Shown in pieces: positions 1 through 7,569 of a DNA stretch of 64,000 nt. The position numbers were made by a program, and so were the translations under genes. The notes under the pieces are model-generated. The model was not told where the DNA came from. It did not search any database and saw only the letters and a list, made by a program, of their open reading frames with translations. Positions within the stretch are counted from its first letter, which is position 1, and each line of letters begins with the position of its first letter. Origin of the DNA: JBMOUD01 sp049319665 (lineage in GTDB: Bacteria > Pseudomonadota > Gammaproteobacteria > Enterobacterales > Enterobacteriaceae); NCBI RefSeq assembly GCF_049319665.1, contig NZ_JBMOUD010000012.1:73766-137765 (forward strand), written 5' to 3'.

Positions 1-91
1 TTTCCAGTGCTTGTTCGATGTGTTGGCTGTTATGAGTGGGATATTCTTTGATCAGTTTATTATTGAAGGGGTTAATGGTTTGGTATGCCAT
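1..91 (-). CDS. Aldehyde dehydrogenase, N-terminal fragment (runs off the window)
   Basis: Only the first 30 codons lie in the window. The peptide begins MAYQTINPFNNKLI and continues with a helix ending HIEQALE. This is the N-terminal layout of NAD(P)-dependent aldehyde dehydrogenases of the succinate-semialdehyde type, where a 'NP.N..LI..Y' segment precedes the first helix. An AGGAG ribosome site lies about 6 bases before the ATG. No catalytic residue is visible, so the exact substrate cannot be named; the succinate-semialdehyde assignment is family resemblance only. It is transcribed away from ddlA. Confidence 0.6.
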   Translation of the reverse strand, partial: MAYQTINPFNNKLIKEYPTHNSQHIEQALE

Positions 92-539
92 GTCTTGCTC
101 CTTGTTTTGCCGGCGAGTGCGAAGGTTGTTCTCTTTACAGCAAGCCTGAATTGAGGTGCATTGGCCCGTTATTGTTGCCGGGAATATTGTTCAGTCTAGT
201 AGATAAAGAGGCGTTATTTTTCCGCTGTTTATTTTTGGCAACACTTCATTTTTGATGATTCTTAAACGGTTTCTGTTGTTATGCGCTGTGTAAGGGATTG
301 AAGCTCGTTATGCATTTTGTCTGATTTACTTAACTTTTCTTTTGGCGTGGAAATTAAGCAATTCGCTTCCTCTCATCGCTAAATGATCGACGAGTGATGT
401 GTTATCAGACGGTGGAGAGTGGACAAGTACATCAATCTTTCATTGAATGTGGCGCAAAGCTGTTTATTGTCGATTAATCACAGTAAATTAATGGCAATAA
501 AGAATTTCTTAGAACAGCACAAAAATTAAGGGGTTGTAG
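92..539. other. Divergent intergenic region, aldehyde dehydrogenase / ddlA
   Basis: No open reading frame with a credible ribosome site was seen. It must contain the promoters of the two divergent genes. The AT-rich stretch just upstream of ddlA (about 470-525) leads into an AAGGGG ribosome site. I did not identify an operator. Confidence 0.5.
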
Positions 540-1637
540 GTGAGTAAAGTTCGCGTGGGTATTATCTTCGGCGGTAAATCGGCCGAACACGAAGTGTCGC
601 TGCAATCGGCTAAAAATATTGTCGATGCGATCGATAAACAGCGCTTTGACGTGGTATTGCTGGGCATTGATAAACAGGGCGAGTGGCACATCAATGATGC
701 CAGTAACTACCTCATTAATGCTGAAAACCCAGCGCTGATTGCGCTTAATCGTTCTAATCAACAGGTCGCGTTGATCCCTGGCCAAGAACATGACCAATTG
801 ATCGATACCAGCAATGCTGCGGCGTTGTCACAGCTAGATGTGGTTTTCCCGATTGTTCACGGCACGTTGGGCGAAGATGGCTCGCTGCAAGGTTTGCTGC
901 GTATGGCTAATATTCCTTTTGTGGGTTCGGGCGTTTTGGGCTCTGCGGTGAGCATGGATAAAGACGTCACCAAACGCTTGTTGCGTGATGCAGGCTTGCT
1001 GGTTGCTCCTTTTGTCAGCGTAACCCGTGCCTCGCGCCGTCAATACTCCTTTGAGCAAGTGGTTGAAAAACTTGGCCTGCCGCTGTTTATCAAACCGGCT
1101 AATCAAGGCTCATCAGTAGGAGTGAGTAAAGTTACTGACCAAGCGGGCTTTGATAAAGCATTAGATTTGGCGTTTGATTTCGACCACAAAGTGCTGGTGG
1201 AGTCGGCGATTAAAGGGCGTGAAATCGAATGCGCGGTGCTGGGTAACGAGCATCCGCAGGCCAGTGTGTGCGGTGAAGTGATCCTGCATGATGATTTTTA
1301 CTCGTATGACACCAAATATATTAATGAATCCGGGGCGTCTATCGCTGTTCCTGCCGATTTAACCTCTGATGTACAAGAGCAAATCCGCGCTATTGCTTTG
1401 CAAGCATTTCAGGTTCTGGAATGTCGTGGTATGGCCCGCGTCGACGTCTTCCTGACCGAGTCAGGTGATGTGGTAATTAACGAAATCAATACATTACCTG
1501 GCTTTACCAATATCAGCATGTATCCGAAACTGTGGGGCGCGAGCGGCTTAGGCTATAGCGAATTAATCACTAATTTGATCGAGCTGGCATTGGAACAGCA
1601 TCATCAGGATGCTCAGCTTAAAAGCTCGACGCGCTGA
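540..1637 (+). CDS. ddlA: D-alanine--D-alanine ligase A
   Basis: ATP-dependent ligase that joins two D-alanines in the cytoplasm for the peptidoglycan stem peptide. The 365 residues match the E. coli DdlA length and sequence style. The N-terminal GIIFGGKSAEHEVSLQSA segment is followed by the FPIVHGTLGEDGS loop, the ATP-grasp segment KPANQGSSVGVSKV, and the C-terminal metal-binding NEINTLPGFT. The start is GTG, chosen because AAGGGG sits 8-9 bases upstream and the protein aligns from its first residue (MSKVRVGI). It is a single-gene unit closed by a strong terminator. Enterobacteria usually also carry ddlB in the mur cluster, so this is probably the second isozyme. Confidence 0.95.
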   Translation: MSKVRVGIIFGGKSAEHEVSLQSAKNIVDAIDKQRFDVVLLGIDKQGEWHINDASNYLINAENPALIALNRSNQQVALIPGQEHDQLIDTSNAAALSQLDVVFPIVHGTLGEDGSLQGLLRMANIPFVGSGVLGSAVSMDKDVTKRLLRDAGLLVAPFVSVTRASRRQYSFEQVVEKLGLPLFIKPANQGSSVGVSKVTDQAGFDKALDLAFDFDHKVLVESAIKGREIECAVLGNEHPQASVCGEVILHDDFYSYDTKYINESGASIAVPADLTSDVQEQIRAIALQAFQVLECRGMARVDVFLTESGDVVINEINTLPGFTNISMYPKLWGASGLGYSELITNLIELALEQHHQDAQLKSSTR

Positions 1638-1672
1638 TAGTCATTCCCCTTTTAGCTAAGGGAAAAACAAAT

Positions 1673-1701
1673 AAAATGGGGCAAAAATGTGCCCCATTTT
1701 T
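1673..1701. terminator. Bidirectional intrinsic terminator between ddlA and the MFS gene
   Basis: A 10-bp perfect stem (aaaatggggc / gccccatttt) has an 8-base loop, with A-tract and T-tract on opposite sides. It can serve both convergent genes. Confidence 0.85.
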
Positions 1702-1708
1702 CATCTCC

Positions 1709-2923
1709 TTACGCTGAGTTTTTTCCTACTCGGGTTAAGTGCAATAGCACGGCACCGATTGCCAGCGACAAGCCAGACATTAACTCCATCGCCAGTATTG
1801 GCCCAAGATAATCGGCTAAACCTCCCGCCAGTATCGATATTCCTCCTACCGTTAGAATTTGCCAACGCCACGCTCTGGCGCTCGCTGAACTGATATGTTG
1901 GCGAGAAAAGTTGGCTAATAACCCGAATGTCACCAGTGCGTAGACCACGTTTGAAGCCAAGTGCGCGATGAAAATCAGCCCAAGTGCCAGCAGCGCTATA
2001 GGTGAAAAGGGCAGCAGCCAATAGCAACCGAGAAAGATAAGTAGACAGCACAATAAGAGCTTATTGTTATTGGCGTAATTTTTCAGGTTATCAGCGGGCA
2101 ATAACAATGGTCCACATAACTGGCCTAATCCACGAGCCAGCAAAAGAGGCAAAGCCATGCTGGTAGCGGTTTCTGTGGGCAGCGATCTTGCCAGCGCTGG
2201 CATCAATGCCATTGCGGGCGTGCCGACTGATGCCAACATCGGCAGCATCAACATGCTGCGTTGTTGCAACGGCGATAACTTTCGCCACGAGATTGTGCTG
2301 ACTGCATTGTCTTGATCTTCTTCCTTCAGCTGCTGTTTGTCCGGCTTTTTGCTGGCCGCTGCGAGAAGCGCAATGGCCAGGATAAAACTCAGTGCATCGA
2401 GTGCTAATAGCATCAATGGCGGCAAGTGACCAAAAATCAGCACGCCGACGCCAATACCGACCACTACATTTGCCGCAAAAACCAATGTTTCTAGCGCCGT
2501 TGCCGCCGGCAGCTCCTCTTCACGTAGATGATATTTTAATAACTGACTCAGCGCGGGGAAGGACATTCCACCAGAGAGTGCAGCGACTGATTGAGCTAGC
2601 AACAGTGAGGTACTCTGTTGATGTAATACTCCCCATCCTAGAAATCCTAAGCTGAATAATCCTATCGTTTCCGCCAGGATCAAGATCTGAAAGGGGGATA
2701 ATCGCTTACAGAGTTTTTCGCCAATAACACTGCCGAACCAGCCAGGAAGGGTAGAAAGGGTATAGGCCAGGACTAATGTTAGCGCTGGAGCCTGCCATTC
2801 AAGCAGCAGTCCCATTGTTAGCACCAGTGTTAAACCGCTGCCCAGAGAAGAGAGAAACAACCCCGCGGCCAATAATTTTAGCCAGCGATAGTGGCGCAAT
2901 GCGCGCAGCAAAGCGATAAGCAT
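1709..2923 (-). CDS. MFS transporter, probable efflux permease
   Basis: An inner-membrane protein of 404 residues with about 11-12 hydrophobic segments and a charged central loop (about residues 190-215, KKPDKQQLKEED) between two six-helix halves, as in the major facilitator superfamily. The N-terminal half keeps helix-loop basic residues (GEKLCKRLSPFQ), a degenerate motif A. The overall style resembles drug or metabolite exporters of the EntS/MdtG-like type. No substrate can be named. It is monocistronic. Its ribosome site (GAGG, 9 bases before the ATG) lies inside the 3' arm of an inverted repeat, so translation may be controlled by leader folding. Confidence 0.75.
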   Translation of the reverse strand: MLIALLRALRHYRWLKLLAAGLFLSSLGSGLTLVLTMGLLLEWQAPALTLVLAYTLSTLPGWFGSVIGEKLCKRLSPFQILILAETIGLFSLGFLGWGVLHQQSTSLLLAQSVAALSGGMSFPALSQLLKYHLREEELPAATALETLVFAANVVVGIGVGVLIFGHLPPLMLLALDALSFILAIALLAAASKKPDKQQLKEEDQDNAVSTISWRKLSPLQQRSMLMLPMLASVGTPAMALMPALARSLPTETATSMALPLLLARGLGQLCGPLLLPADNLKNYANNNKLLLCCLLIFLGCYWLLPFSPIALLALGLIFIAHLASNVVYALVTFGLLANFSRQHISSASARAWRWQILTVGGISILAGGLADYLGPILAMELMSGLSLAIGAVLLHLTRVGKNSA

Positions 2924-2930
2924 AAAAAAT

Positions 2931-2997
2931 CCTCATAAAACAACAAAACGCACCGTGCCGAAAAGGCAAAGCGACAGAAAAAACCGTTGTTATGAGG
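2931..2997 (-). promoter_or_regulatory. Inverted repeat in the MFS leader that covers the ribosome site
   Basis: Arms 2931-2944 and 2986-2997 pair as cctcata..acaac with gttgttatgagg, 12 bp with a two-base bulge. On the minus-strand transcript the 3' arm carries ATGAGG, which includes the GAGG ribosome site of the MFS gene. A small internal GCC/GGC hairpin sits in the loop. Function is inferred; no known riboswitch class was recognised. Confidence 0.45.
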
Positions 2998-3148
2998 TTG
3001 ATTTACATTGGTAGGATTTTTACAGGTAATCAATGAATAGAATAAAACTAGCACAGACTATCAGCGGAAGAAAATCCAGACATGAAAAAGGCGGTAATAA
3101 CCCGCCTCTTCTTCATACGACTTGGTACAGATTGTTCAATTCTATCTA

Positions 3149-3355
3149 TTAATAACGTTGCATGTGACGTTGAACAACTTTGTTGCTTTGTTGATCGCTA
3201 CTTGCCATAGGATTCTGGTCTTGGCTCGATGAAGCCGTCACTGTCATCACATTTTGATTATCACTAACCGCTGATTGCACGTTAGAAGCAGCGAATGTAG
3301 TGAACGATGCGCTAACCAGCGCAATAGCAGCGAGAGTCATAGTTAAGTTTTTCAT
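3149..3355 (-). CDS. Small secreted protein, DUF1471-type leader with an altered body
   Basis: A 68-residue product starting at MKNLTMTLAAIAL. The start is chosen over an in-frame upstream ATG because GAAGGAA lies 7-9 bases before it. Residues 1-22 form a cleavable signal peptide (...SASFTTFA/AS) almost identical to that of the next gene upstream. The mature part (residues 23-68) is polar and rich in Ser, Gln and Asn, and lacks the conserved DUF1471 body found in the neighbour (AxxKGA.SYRI...GTA.IY). It therefore looks like a paralogue whose functional domain has been lost or replaced. It is predicted periplasmic. Function is unknown. Confidence 0.6.
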   Translation of the reverse strand: MKNLTMTLAAIALVSASFTTFAASNVQSAVSDNQNVMTVTASSSQDQNPMASSDQQSNKVVQRHMQRY

Positions 3356-3532
3356 GATCTGCGTTCCTTCTTTTTTGATAGCCACTTAGTCCTCCGTTAA
3401 CGACCTGATGTCGTTTATCTCTCGAATGACTAAGTGATTATCTGGATTTACAAACTTTTTTGTTAATCTATTCTTGTTAATCAATAAGTTACTGCGTGAT
3501 GAGTGACAGGGCTAATTTTTCAACGCTAAACC

Positions 3533-3790
3533 TTATTTATAGATTTCAGCGGTACCGTACAGGTAGTTGTCACCACCGGCAGAAATAATGCGGTATGAGC
3601 TTGCACCTTGTTTTTCAGCTTTAGCGGCCAGTTTGTGTTCCAAGCTGCCTAAGTCATTGCCTGCAGTTGCACTTACTACGCCAATGCTTTGTTGGCCTGC
3701 TGGTGCAGATTGAACTTCTGTTGCAGCAAATGTAGTGAATGATGCAGAAGCCAGTGCGATAGCAGCGATAGTCATAGCGATGTTTTTCAT
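3533..3790 (-). CDS. DUF1471 (YhcN/BhsA/McbA-type) periplasmic protein
   Basis: An 85-residue secreted protein with a signal peptide in residues 1-22 (cleavage after TTFA). The mature domain contains IGVVSATAGNDLGSLEHKLAAKA followed by GASSYRIISAGGDNYLYGTAEIY, the hallmark pattern of DUF1471. E. coli members (BhsA, McbA, YhcN, YdgH) are small periplasmic or outer-membrane-associated stress proteins linked to biofilm formation, acid or peroxide stress, and copper permeability. Here it is the only intact unit of a three-unit array transcribed leftward. A TetR gene is divergent, as ComR is to bhsA in E. coli. No terminator was identified between this gene and the downstream paralogue. Confidence 0.85.
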   Translation of the reverse strand: MKNIAMTIAAIALASASFTTFAATEVQSAPAGQQSIGVVSATAGNDLGSLEHKLAAKAEKQGASSYRIISAGGDNYLYGTAEIYK

Positions 3791-4090
3791 GATGTTTACT
3801 CCAATTTAGATAGTGTTTGCTGAATCTGTTTAGTGACTTATTCAGCTTTCTGATTACGTCGTCGTTATTAGTTAACGTTCGATAATTAAATGTTAGACTT
3901 GGATCACATCCGACGCAACACATTTTTTTATCAATCGTTAACTAATTGTGCTGATCGCAATTTATCCAAAAAAACATGCGTGAAAACATTATCTTTCCGA
4001 TGCTGCTATTCCTGTCACAACAATAAGGTTAGCTAGGAAGGTATTTTGGCTATCGGTTGATGGGTGGTATGGTATTGCTGTCATGTGCCG

Positions 4091-4174
4091 TTACAGGGCG
4101 GCAATATTGATAGCAGGGGGAGCGGTTATTACCATAGTTGTCATAATTGCTAAGATTAGTTTTAAGTTTTTCAT
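4091..4174 (-). pseudogene. Remnant of a third DUF1471 gene (signal peptide only)
   Basis: A 27-codon frame begins MKNLKLILAIMTTM and stops right after the would-be signal peptide. The start codon sits in the same context (tttttcatgatgt on the + strand) as the intact paralogue, and the upstream sequence is similar too: the stretch at about 4230-4310 resembles the one at about 3865-3945 (ttagttaa.g.t.gataatt.aatg, then gcaacatttttt). This indicates duplication of promoter plus gene followed by truncation. Confidence 0.5.
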
Positions 4175-4224
4175 GATGTTATGTCTTGATTCTTCAAGCA
4201 GATACTTTCGTTGCTTGCAGCGAT

Positions 4225-4243
4225 AATCATTTAGTTAATGATT
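4225..4243. promoter_or_regulatory. Perfect palindrome, candidate operator of the divergent TetR regulator
   Basis: The arms aatcatt (4225-4231) and aatgatt (4237-4243) are perfect reverse complements around tagtt. The site lies between the DUF1471 remnant and the TetR gene, where a divergent TetR family regulator normally binds. No binding evidence exists. Confidence 0.4.
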
Positions 4244-4349
4244 GATAATTTAATGCTAATCTCCGCTGGACTTATGCGCAACATTTTTTGATAATGATCG
4301 TTAATTTATTTGTAAGAAGAATCACTTTGGTGGTTTAGGGGAGGGTGTA

Positions 4350-4991
4350 ATGAGTACTGAACAGACAACACCTGTCCGTAAATGTCGCGGGCGTCCAAAA
4401 CAATTTGAGCGCGAAACGGCGTTGAAAAAGGCGTTAAATTTGTTCTGGCTTCATGGTTATGAAGCTACGTCACTTGCTGACCTGGTTGAGGCTACCGGGG
4501 CGAAGGCACCGACTTTATATGCTGAGTTTGGTAATAAAGAAGGGCTGTTTCGCGCCGCAGTTGAGCACTATCTTGATGCTTTCTATAAAAAAAGCTTCAG
4601 ACTGCTAGATAGAACGGATTTATCTGTAGAACAGACCGTAGAACAATATTTGCGCACTATCGCGGATATGTTTACTGACCGTGACACACCGAGCGGATGT
4701 TTTATCATCAATGCCGCCTCAGGTATGTCTTCTTCTTCAAAAGATATTGCAGAGATGCTGCGTTCACTGCATCTTTCTCAAGAAAGTACGCTGCGTAATT
4801 TTTTGGATGAAAAGAAACGTAGCCAAGATTTACCACAAAATATCGACTGTGCGCTGATGGCGAAATATATATCCACTGTCGTGCAAGGGATGTCGGTACA
4901 GGCGCGAGACGGCACCAGCAATGAGCAGTTAGCGCGGTTGATTGATTTAGTGATGCACAGCTGGCGGCAACTACTGGCTGTACCGTTATAA
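4350..4991 (+). CDS. TetR family transcriptional regulator, ComR-like
   Basis: 213 residues. Residues 11-65 are a typical TetR DNA-binding domain: CRGRPKQFERETAL, then the helix-turn-helix TSLADLVEATGAKAPTLYAEFGNK. The remainder is a helical ligand-binding domain with a Cys (SGCFIINA, about residue 116) and a late SVQARDG segment typical of this branch. The ATG is preceded by GGAGGG. It is divergent from a DUF1471 array; E. coli ComR (YcfQ) is likewise divergent from bhsA and represses it in a copper-dependent way. Local control of the array is therefore the natural hypothesis, but copper sensing is not shown by the sequence. Confidence 0.8.
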   Translation: MSTEQTTPVRKCRGRPKQFERETALKKALNLFWLHGYEATSLADLVEATGAKAPTLYAEFGNKEGLFRAAVEHYLDAFYKKSFRLLDRTDLSVEQTVEQYLRTIADMFTDRDTPSGCFIINAASGMSSSSKDIAEMLRSLHLSQESTLRNFLDEKKRSQDLPQNIDCALMAKYISTVVQGMSVQARDGTSNEQLARLIDLVMHSWRQLLAVPL

Positions 4992-5005
4992 TTTGTAAAA
5001 TCAGT

Positions 5006-5036
5006 AAAGCGCCGGGCGGTTGTTCGGCGCTTTTTT
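5006..5036 (+). terminator. Intrinsic terminator after the TetR gene
   Basis: A 9-bp stem (aaagcgccg / cggcgcttt) is followed by a T-run. It may also serve the convergent acetyltransferase gene. Confidence 0.8.
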
Positions 5037-5079
5037 GTTAGTGACATCCTTATTCACTTCGTTATCCCCGCCATTTTCT

Positions 5080-5718
5080 CTATTGTGATCTATCCCAGCG
5101 CTCGCAAAATGCGGCAATATCTTCTGACTGAAATGCATTGAGATTGGCAAACAGTTGTTCTGCAGGCCAGTTCCACCAAGCAATTCTCTGCAAACGTTCA
5201 GCAATGTCTTTACTAAAACGCAGGCGGATGAGTTTGGCTGGTACACCGCCGACAATGGTATAAGGCGCGACATCTTTACTGACGACGGCACCGGCGGCCA
5301 GAATCGCACCATCCCCAACGGTGACACCAGGAAGCACGGTTACGCCGTGACCAATCCACACATCGTTACCAATAATCACTTTGGCATCGCGGCGCGAGGC
5401 GAAAAATTCTGTATCGCGTTTGCCATCAACCACGTAATAGTCGGCGCAGTAGGTGAAACGGTGTTGGGATGCCCGGCCCATCGGATGATTAGGCGCACCT
5501 AAGCGGACATTGTTCGCAATGGCAGTAAACTTGCCAATCTCACTATCTGCCACGCAGCAATTTTCTCCGAGATATGAGAAATCACCGAGTAGCGAATACT
5601 CAACGTAGCTATTACGCAGAATCTCGCAGGATTTACCAATCTGACTTTCCCGCATTCTGACGCTTGGGTCAATGACGGTTTCAGAGAGTTTTGGGGCGGT
5701 GGAGGGATTAACGGACAT
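5080..5718 (-). CDS. Hexapeptide-repeat acetyltransferase (phosphonate-associated/CatB-like family)
   Basis: A 212-residue left-handed beta-helix acyltransferase. Hexapeptide repeats cover about residues 15-75 and 110-165 (VIIGNDVWIGHGVTVLPGVTV, AILAAGAVVSKDVAPYTIVGGVPAKLIR). The catalytic His is probably that of NHPMGRASQHRFTY. The N-terminal LSETVIDPSVRMRESQIGKSCEI and the C-terminal WWNWPAEQL pattern fit the subfamily often found in phosphonate (phn) clusters, also annotated as xenobiotic or chloramphenicol acetyltransferase. No phn gene is present here; the partner is the MFS importer upstream on the same strand. The substrate is unknown. The AGGTG ribosome site is buried in a hairpin. 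Confidence 0.75.
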   Translation of the reverse strand: MSVNPSTAPKLSETVIDPSVRMRESQIGKSCEILRNSYVEYSLLGDFSYLGENCCVADSEIGKFTAIANNVRLGAPNHPMGRASQHRFTYCADYYVVDGKRDTEFFASRRDAKVIIGNDVWIGHGVTVLPGVTVGDGAILAAGAVVSKDVAPYTIVGGVPAKLIRLRFSKDIAERLQRIAWWNWPAEQLFANLNAFQSEDIAAFCERWDRSQ

Positions 5719-5726
5719 GCTGTATT

Positions 5727-5770
5727 CACCTGGTTCGTTTTTATTGAGACAAATTTAAAACGACCAGGTG
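5727..5770 (-). promoter_or_regulatory. Hairpin over the acetyltransferase ribosome site
   Basis: The + strand arms cacctggttcgtttt (5727-5741) and aaaacgaccaggtg (5757-5770) pair over 14 bp with one bulged base. In the minus-strand transcript the 3' arm includes CCAGGTG, the ribosome site of the acetyltransferase. Regulatory role is inferred from position. Confidence 0.45.
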
Positions 5771-5791
5771 ACACCCTGATTACAGTGCTTA

Positions 5792-5815
5792 TCAGGGAGG
5801 TTTGAGCCTCCCTGA
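5792..5815 (-). terminator. Hairpin between the MFS and acetyltransferase genes
   Basis: A perfect 9-bp GC-rich stem (tcagggagg / cctccctga) with a 6-base loop begins 8 bases after the MFS stop codon. There is no T-run on the minus strand, so it may be a partial terminator or an mRNA-processing hairpin. Confidence 0.45.
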
Positions 5816-5822
5816 CGGGGCA

Positions 5823-7310
5823 TTATTTTTTCTCTAGAAAATCTTCGGCATCAATGTCGTAACCTGACGGCTCCCAGCGAATAGCTAGTAACGCGATAAG
5901 TCCTAGCAGGGGAGCGAAGGCGATAACCCAGAACACGCCAGTACCCAGCGCCGCGGCCAGCACCGGGAATAGAAACAGTGACAAGGTGGAACTGCCGCGC
6001 ATTAAGGTTTGGTTAAAGCCAACGCCCATTCCACGCAGTGAGGTTGGGTAGCTTAACGAGGCGAATGTCATGGTATGAGAACCGGGACCGAAACCTTGAC
6101 CAAATAAGAACAGGGCTAACATCGCGATAGAAATTGCCGCTTCTGCACCATCAGCAGGGCGGCCAATCAGCGCCAAACCGATCAGCGCAATAACCTGGCA
6201 GCTATAGCCTGCAACCGACATTTTCCATGCGCCAAGCTTAGGGACTAACCTAACCGCCAGCAAACCGCCGACAAAAGCAAAGCCAAGATTCAGCGCCAGT
6301 GAAACCAGAATCGTGCTCATCATTGATTGTGCCAGGAAACTGGACAAAATCACCGGCAGGCCAAATGCCACCGCGTTATAGGCGAACGACGAGGCAATAG
6401 ATGTCACCGTTGCCAAAATAGTACGACGTAAATAAACACCTTGCAGCAGAGTGGCATAATTCTTCCACGCGGCTTTACGCACTTTAACCTGCGGTTGCAA
6501 ATCAGCGTCTTCGGCAACGACAGCATTGATATTGTACGAACGGCGTAAAATATCGGCCGCTTCGGAAAGATTGCCCTGATTCGCCGCCCATACCGGTGAT
6601 TCATTCATGTAACGATGGCGAATCGCGATGATCAGCAGGGCAGGAACCGCGCCAAAGCCGAGAATCAGTCGCCATAACCAATCAGTATGCCCGGCAGGCA
6701 ATACCGCATAAAGCAGTAGCACTAACAGATAGGAAATACTGATAGCGGCGTACCAGGTTGGGCACCACATCGCGATACGTGAGGCTTTATTTCCGCGTCC
6801 CGATAATTTAGAGAACTCGGCTAAGAAAGCCATTGCTACCGGCAAGTCCAGGCCAACGCCTAGCCCCATCACAAAACGAGATGCGCCTAGCACCCATTCG
6901 TTAGGAGCAAAAGCACAGGCAAGCGCAGCTACGACGAAGAAGAACATATCTGCCATAAACACGCGGTAGCGGCCAATTTTGTCGGTCAGATAGCCGCCAA
7001 ACAGCGCGCCAATAATAGCACCAAAGGTAATCGCCGAGGCGACCATGCCCGCGCCAGACGGGCTAAGTCCAAACTCGCGGGTGATATCTTTCATGCCAAA
7101 CGCCAGCGCGCCTAAATCATAGGCGTCGAGGAAAACGCCGCCGAGCGCGATAGCAATAACGATACGCGCATCGCTGAGCGTTGATGCGCCTTGGTTTACC
7201 AGGCGAGTAATATCAGCGGCGGAACGGATGATGGCTGGGTTATCGCCTGCTGCTGAGTGAGAGTGGTTCCCTGAAGCTGCGGCGGAAGAGGCCGCAAAAG
7301 AAGTCGACAT
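5823..7310 (-). CDS. MFS transporter (sugar/aromatic-acid porter type)
   Basis: 495 residues with an unusually long polar N-terminus (about residues 1-48, rich in Ser, Ala, Asn and His) before the first membrane helix. Motif A is seen as GGYLTDKIGRYRVF after helix 2, and a long cytoplasmic loop (about residues 225-285) separates the two halves. The helix 4-5 element GLGVGLDLPVAMAFLAEFS resembles sugar-porter and aromatic-acid:H+ symporter (SLC22-like) members. The probable role is uptake of an organic acid or sugar in the inner membrane. The downstream acetyltransferase gene may be cotranscribed across a hairpin. The start ATG has only a weak ribosome site, so the true start may differ. Confidence 0.7.
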   Translation of the reverse strand: MSTSFAASSAAASGNHSHSAAGDNPAIIRSAADITRLVNQGASTLSDARIVIAIALGGVFLDAYDLGALAFGMKDITREFGLSPSGAGMVASAITFGAIIGALFGGYLTDKIGRYRVFMADMFFFVVAALACAFAPNEWVLGASRFVMGLGVGLDLPVAMAFLAEFSKLSGRGNKASRIAMWCPTWYAAISISYLLVLLLYAVLPAGHTDWLWRLILGFGAVPALLIIAIRHRYMNESPVWAANQGNLSEAADILRRSYNINAVVAEDADLQPQVKVRKAAWKNYATLLQGVYLRRTILATVTSIASSFAYNAVAFGLPVILSSFLAQSMMSTILVSLALNLGFAFVGGLLAVRLVPKLGAWKMSVAGYSCQVIALIGLALIGRPADGAEAAISIAMLALFLFGQGFGPGSHTMTFASLSYPTSLRGMGVGFNQTLMRGSSTLSLFLFPVLAAALGTGVFWVIAFAPLLGLIALLAIRWEPSGYDIDAEDFLEKK

Positions 7311-7569
7311 GTCGAGTATTACGCTTATTGGAAAAATTCGAGAATAGAGGCGCTAGCCCTTCCATCACAAGTCTTTTTCCGTATTTTTCGGTTCTAAATT
7401 AGAAGCAGAGGTTATTTGAAATAGAACGATTACTCTGAATCGATTTGGTGGAGGCACGTTTACCTATCAGCACGACCTTTCAACGCTCAAATGCTGGATA
7501 CATGAGTTGTTTTAACAGACATCTCTCTATTAAATTGAAATCATCGATGCAGAGAGATGCCTAATGGGT

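Noticed and set aside
1701..2051. Minus-strand frame overlapping the MFS gene, and many similar antisense frames across the window
   Set aside because: They lie in other frames of clearly recognised genes and have no family resemblance or ribosome site.
2931..2997. Known riboswitch (yybP-ykoY or similar) in front of the MFS gene
   Set aside because: The conserved internal loops of those classes are not visible; only a simple long inverted repeat is seen.
3003..3008. Start-stop mini-ORF (ATG TAA, minus strand) in the MFS leader
   Set aside because: No ribosome site precedes it, so it is probably chance.
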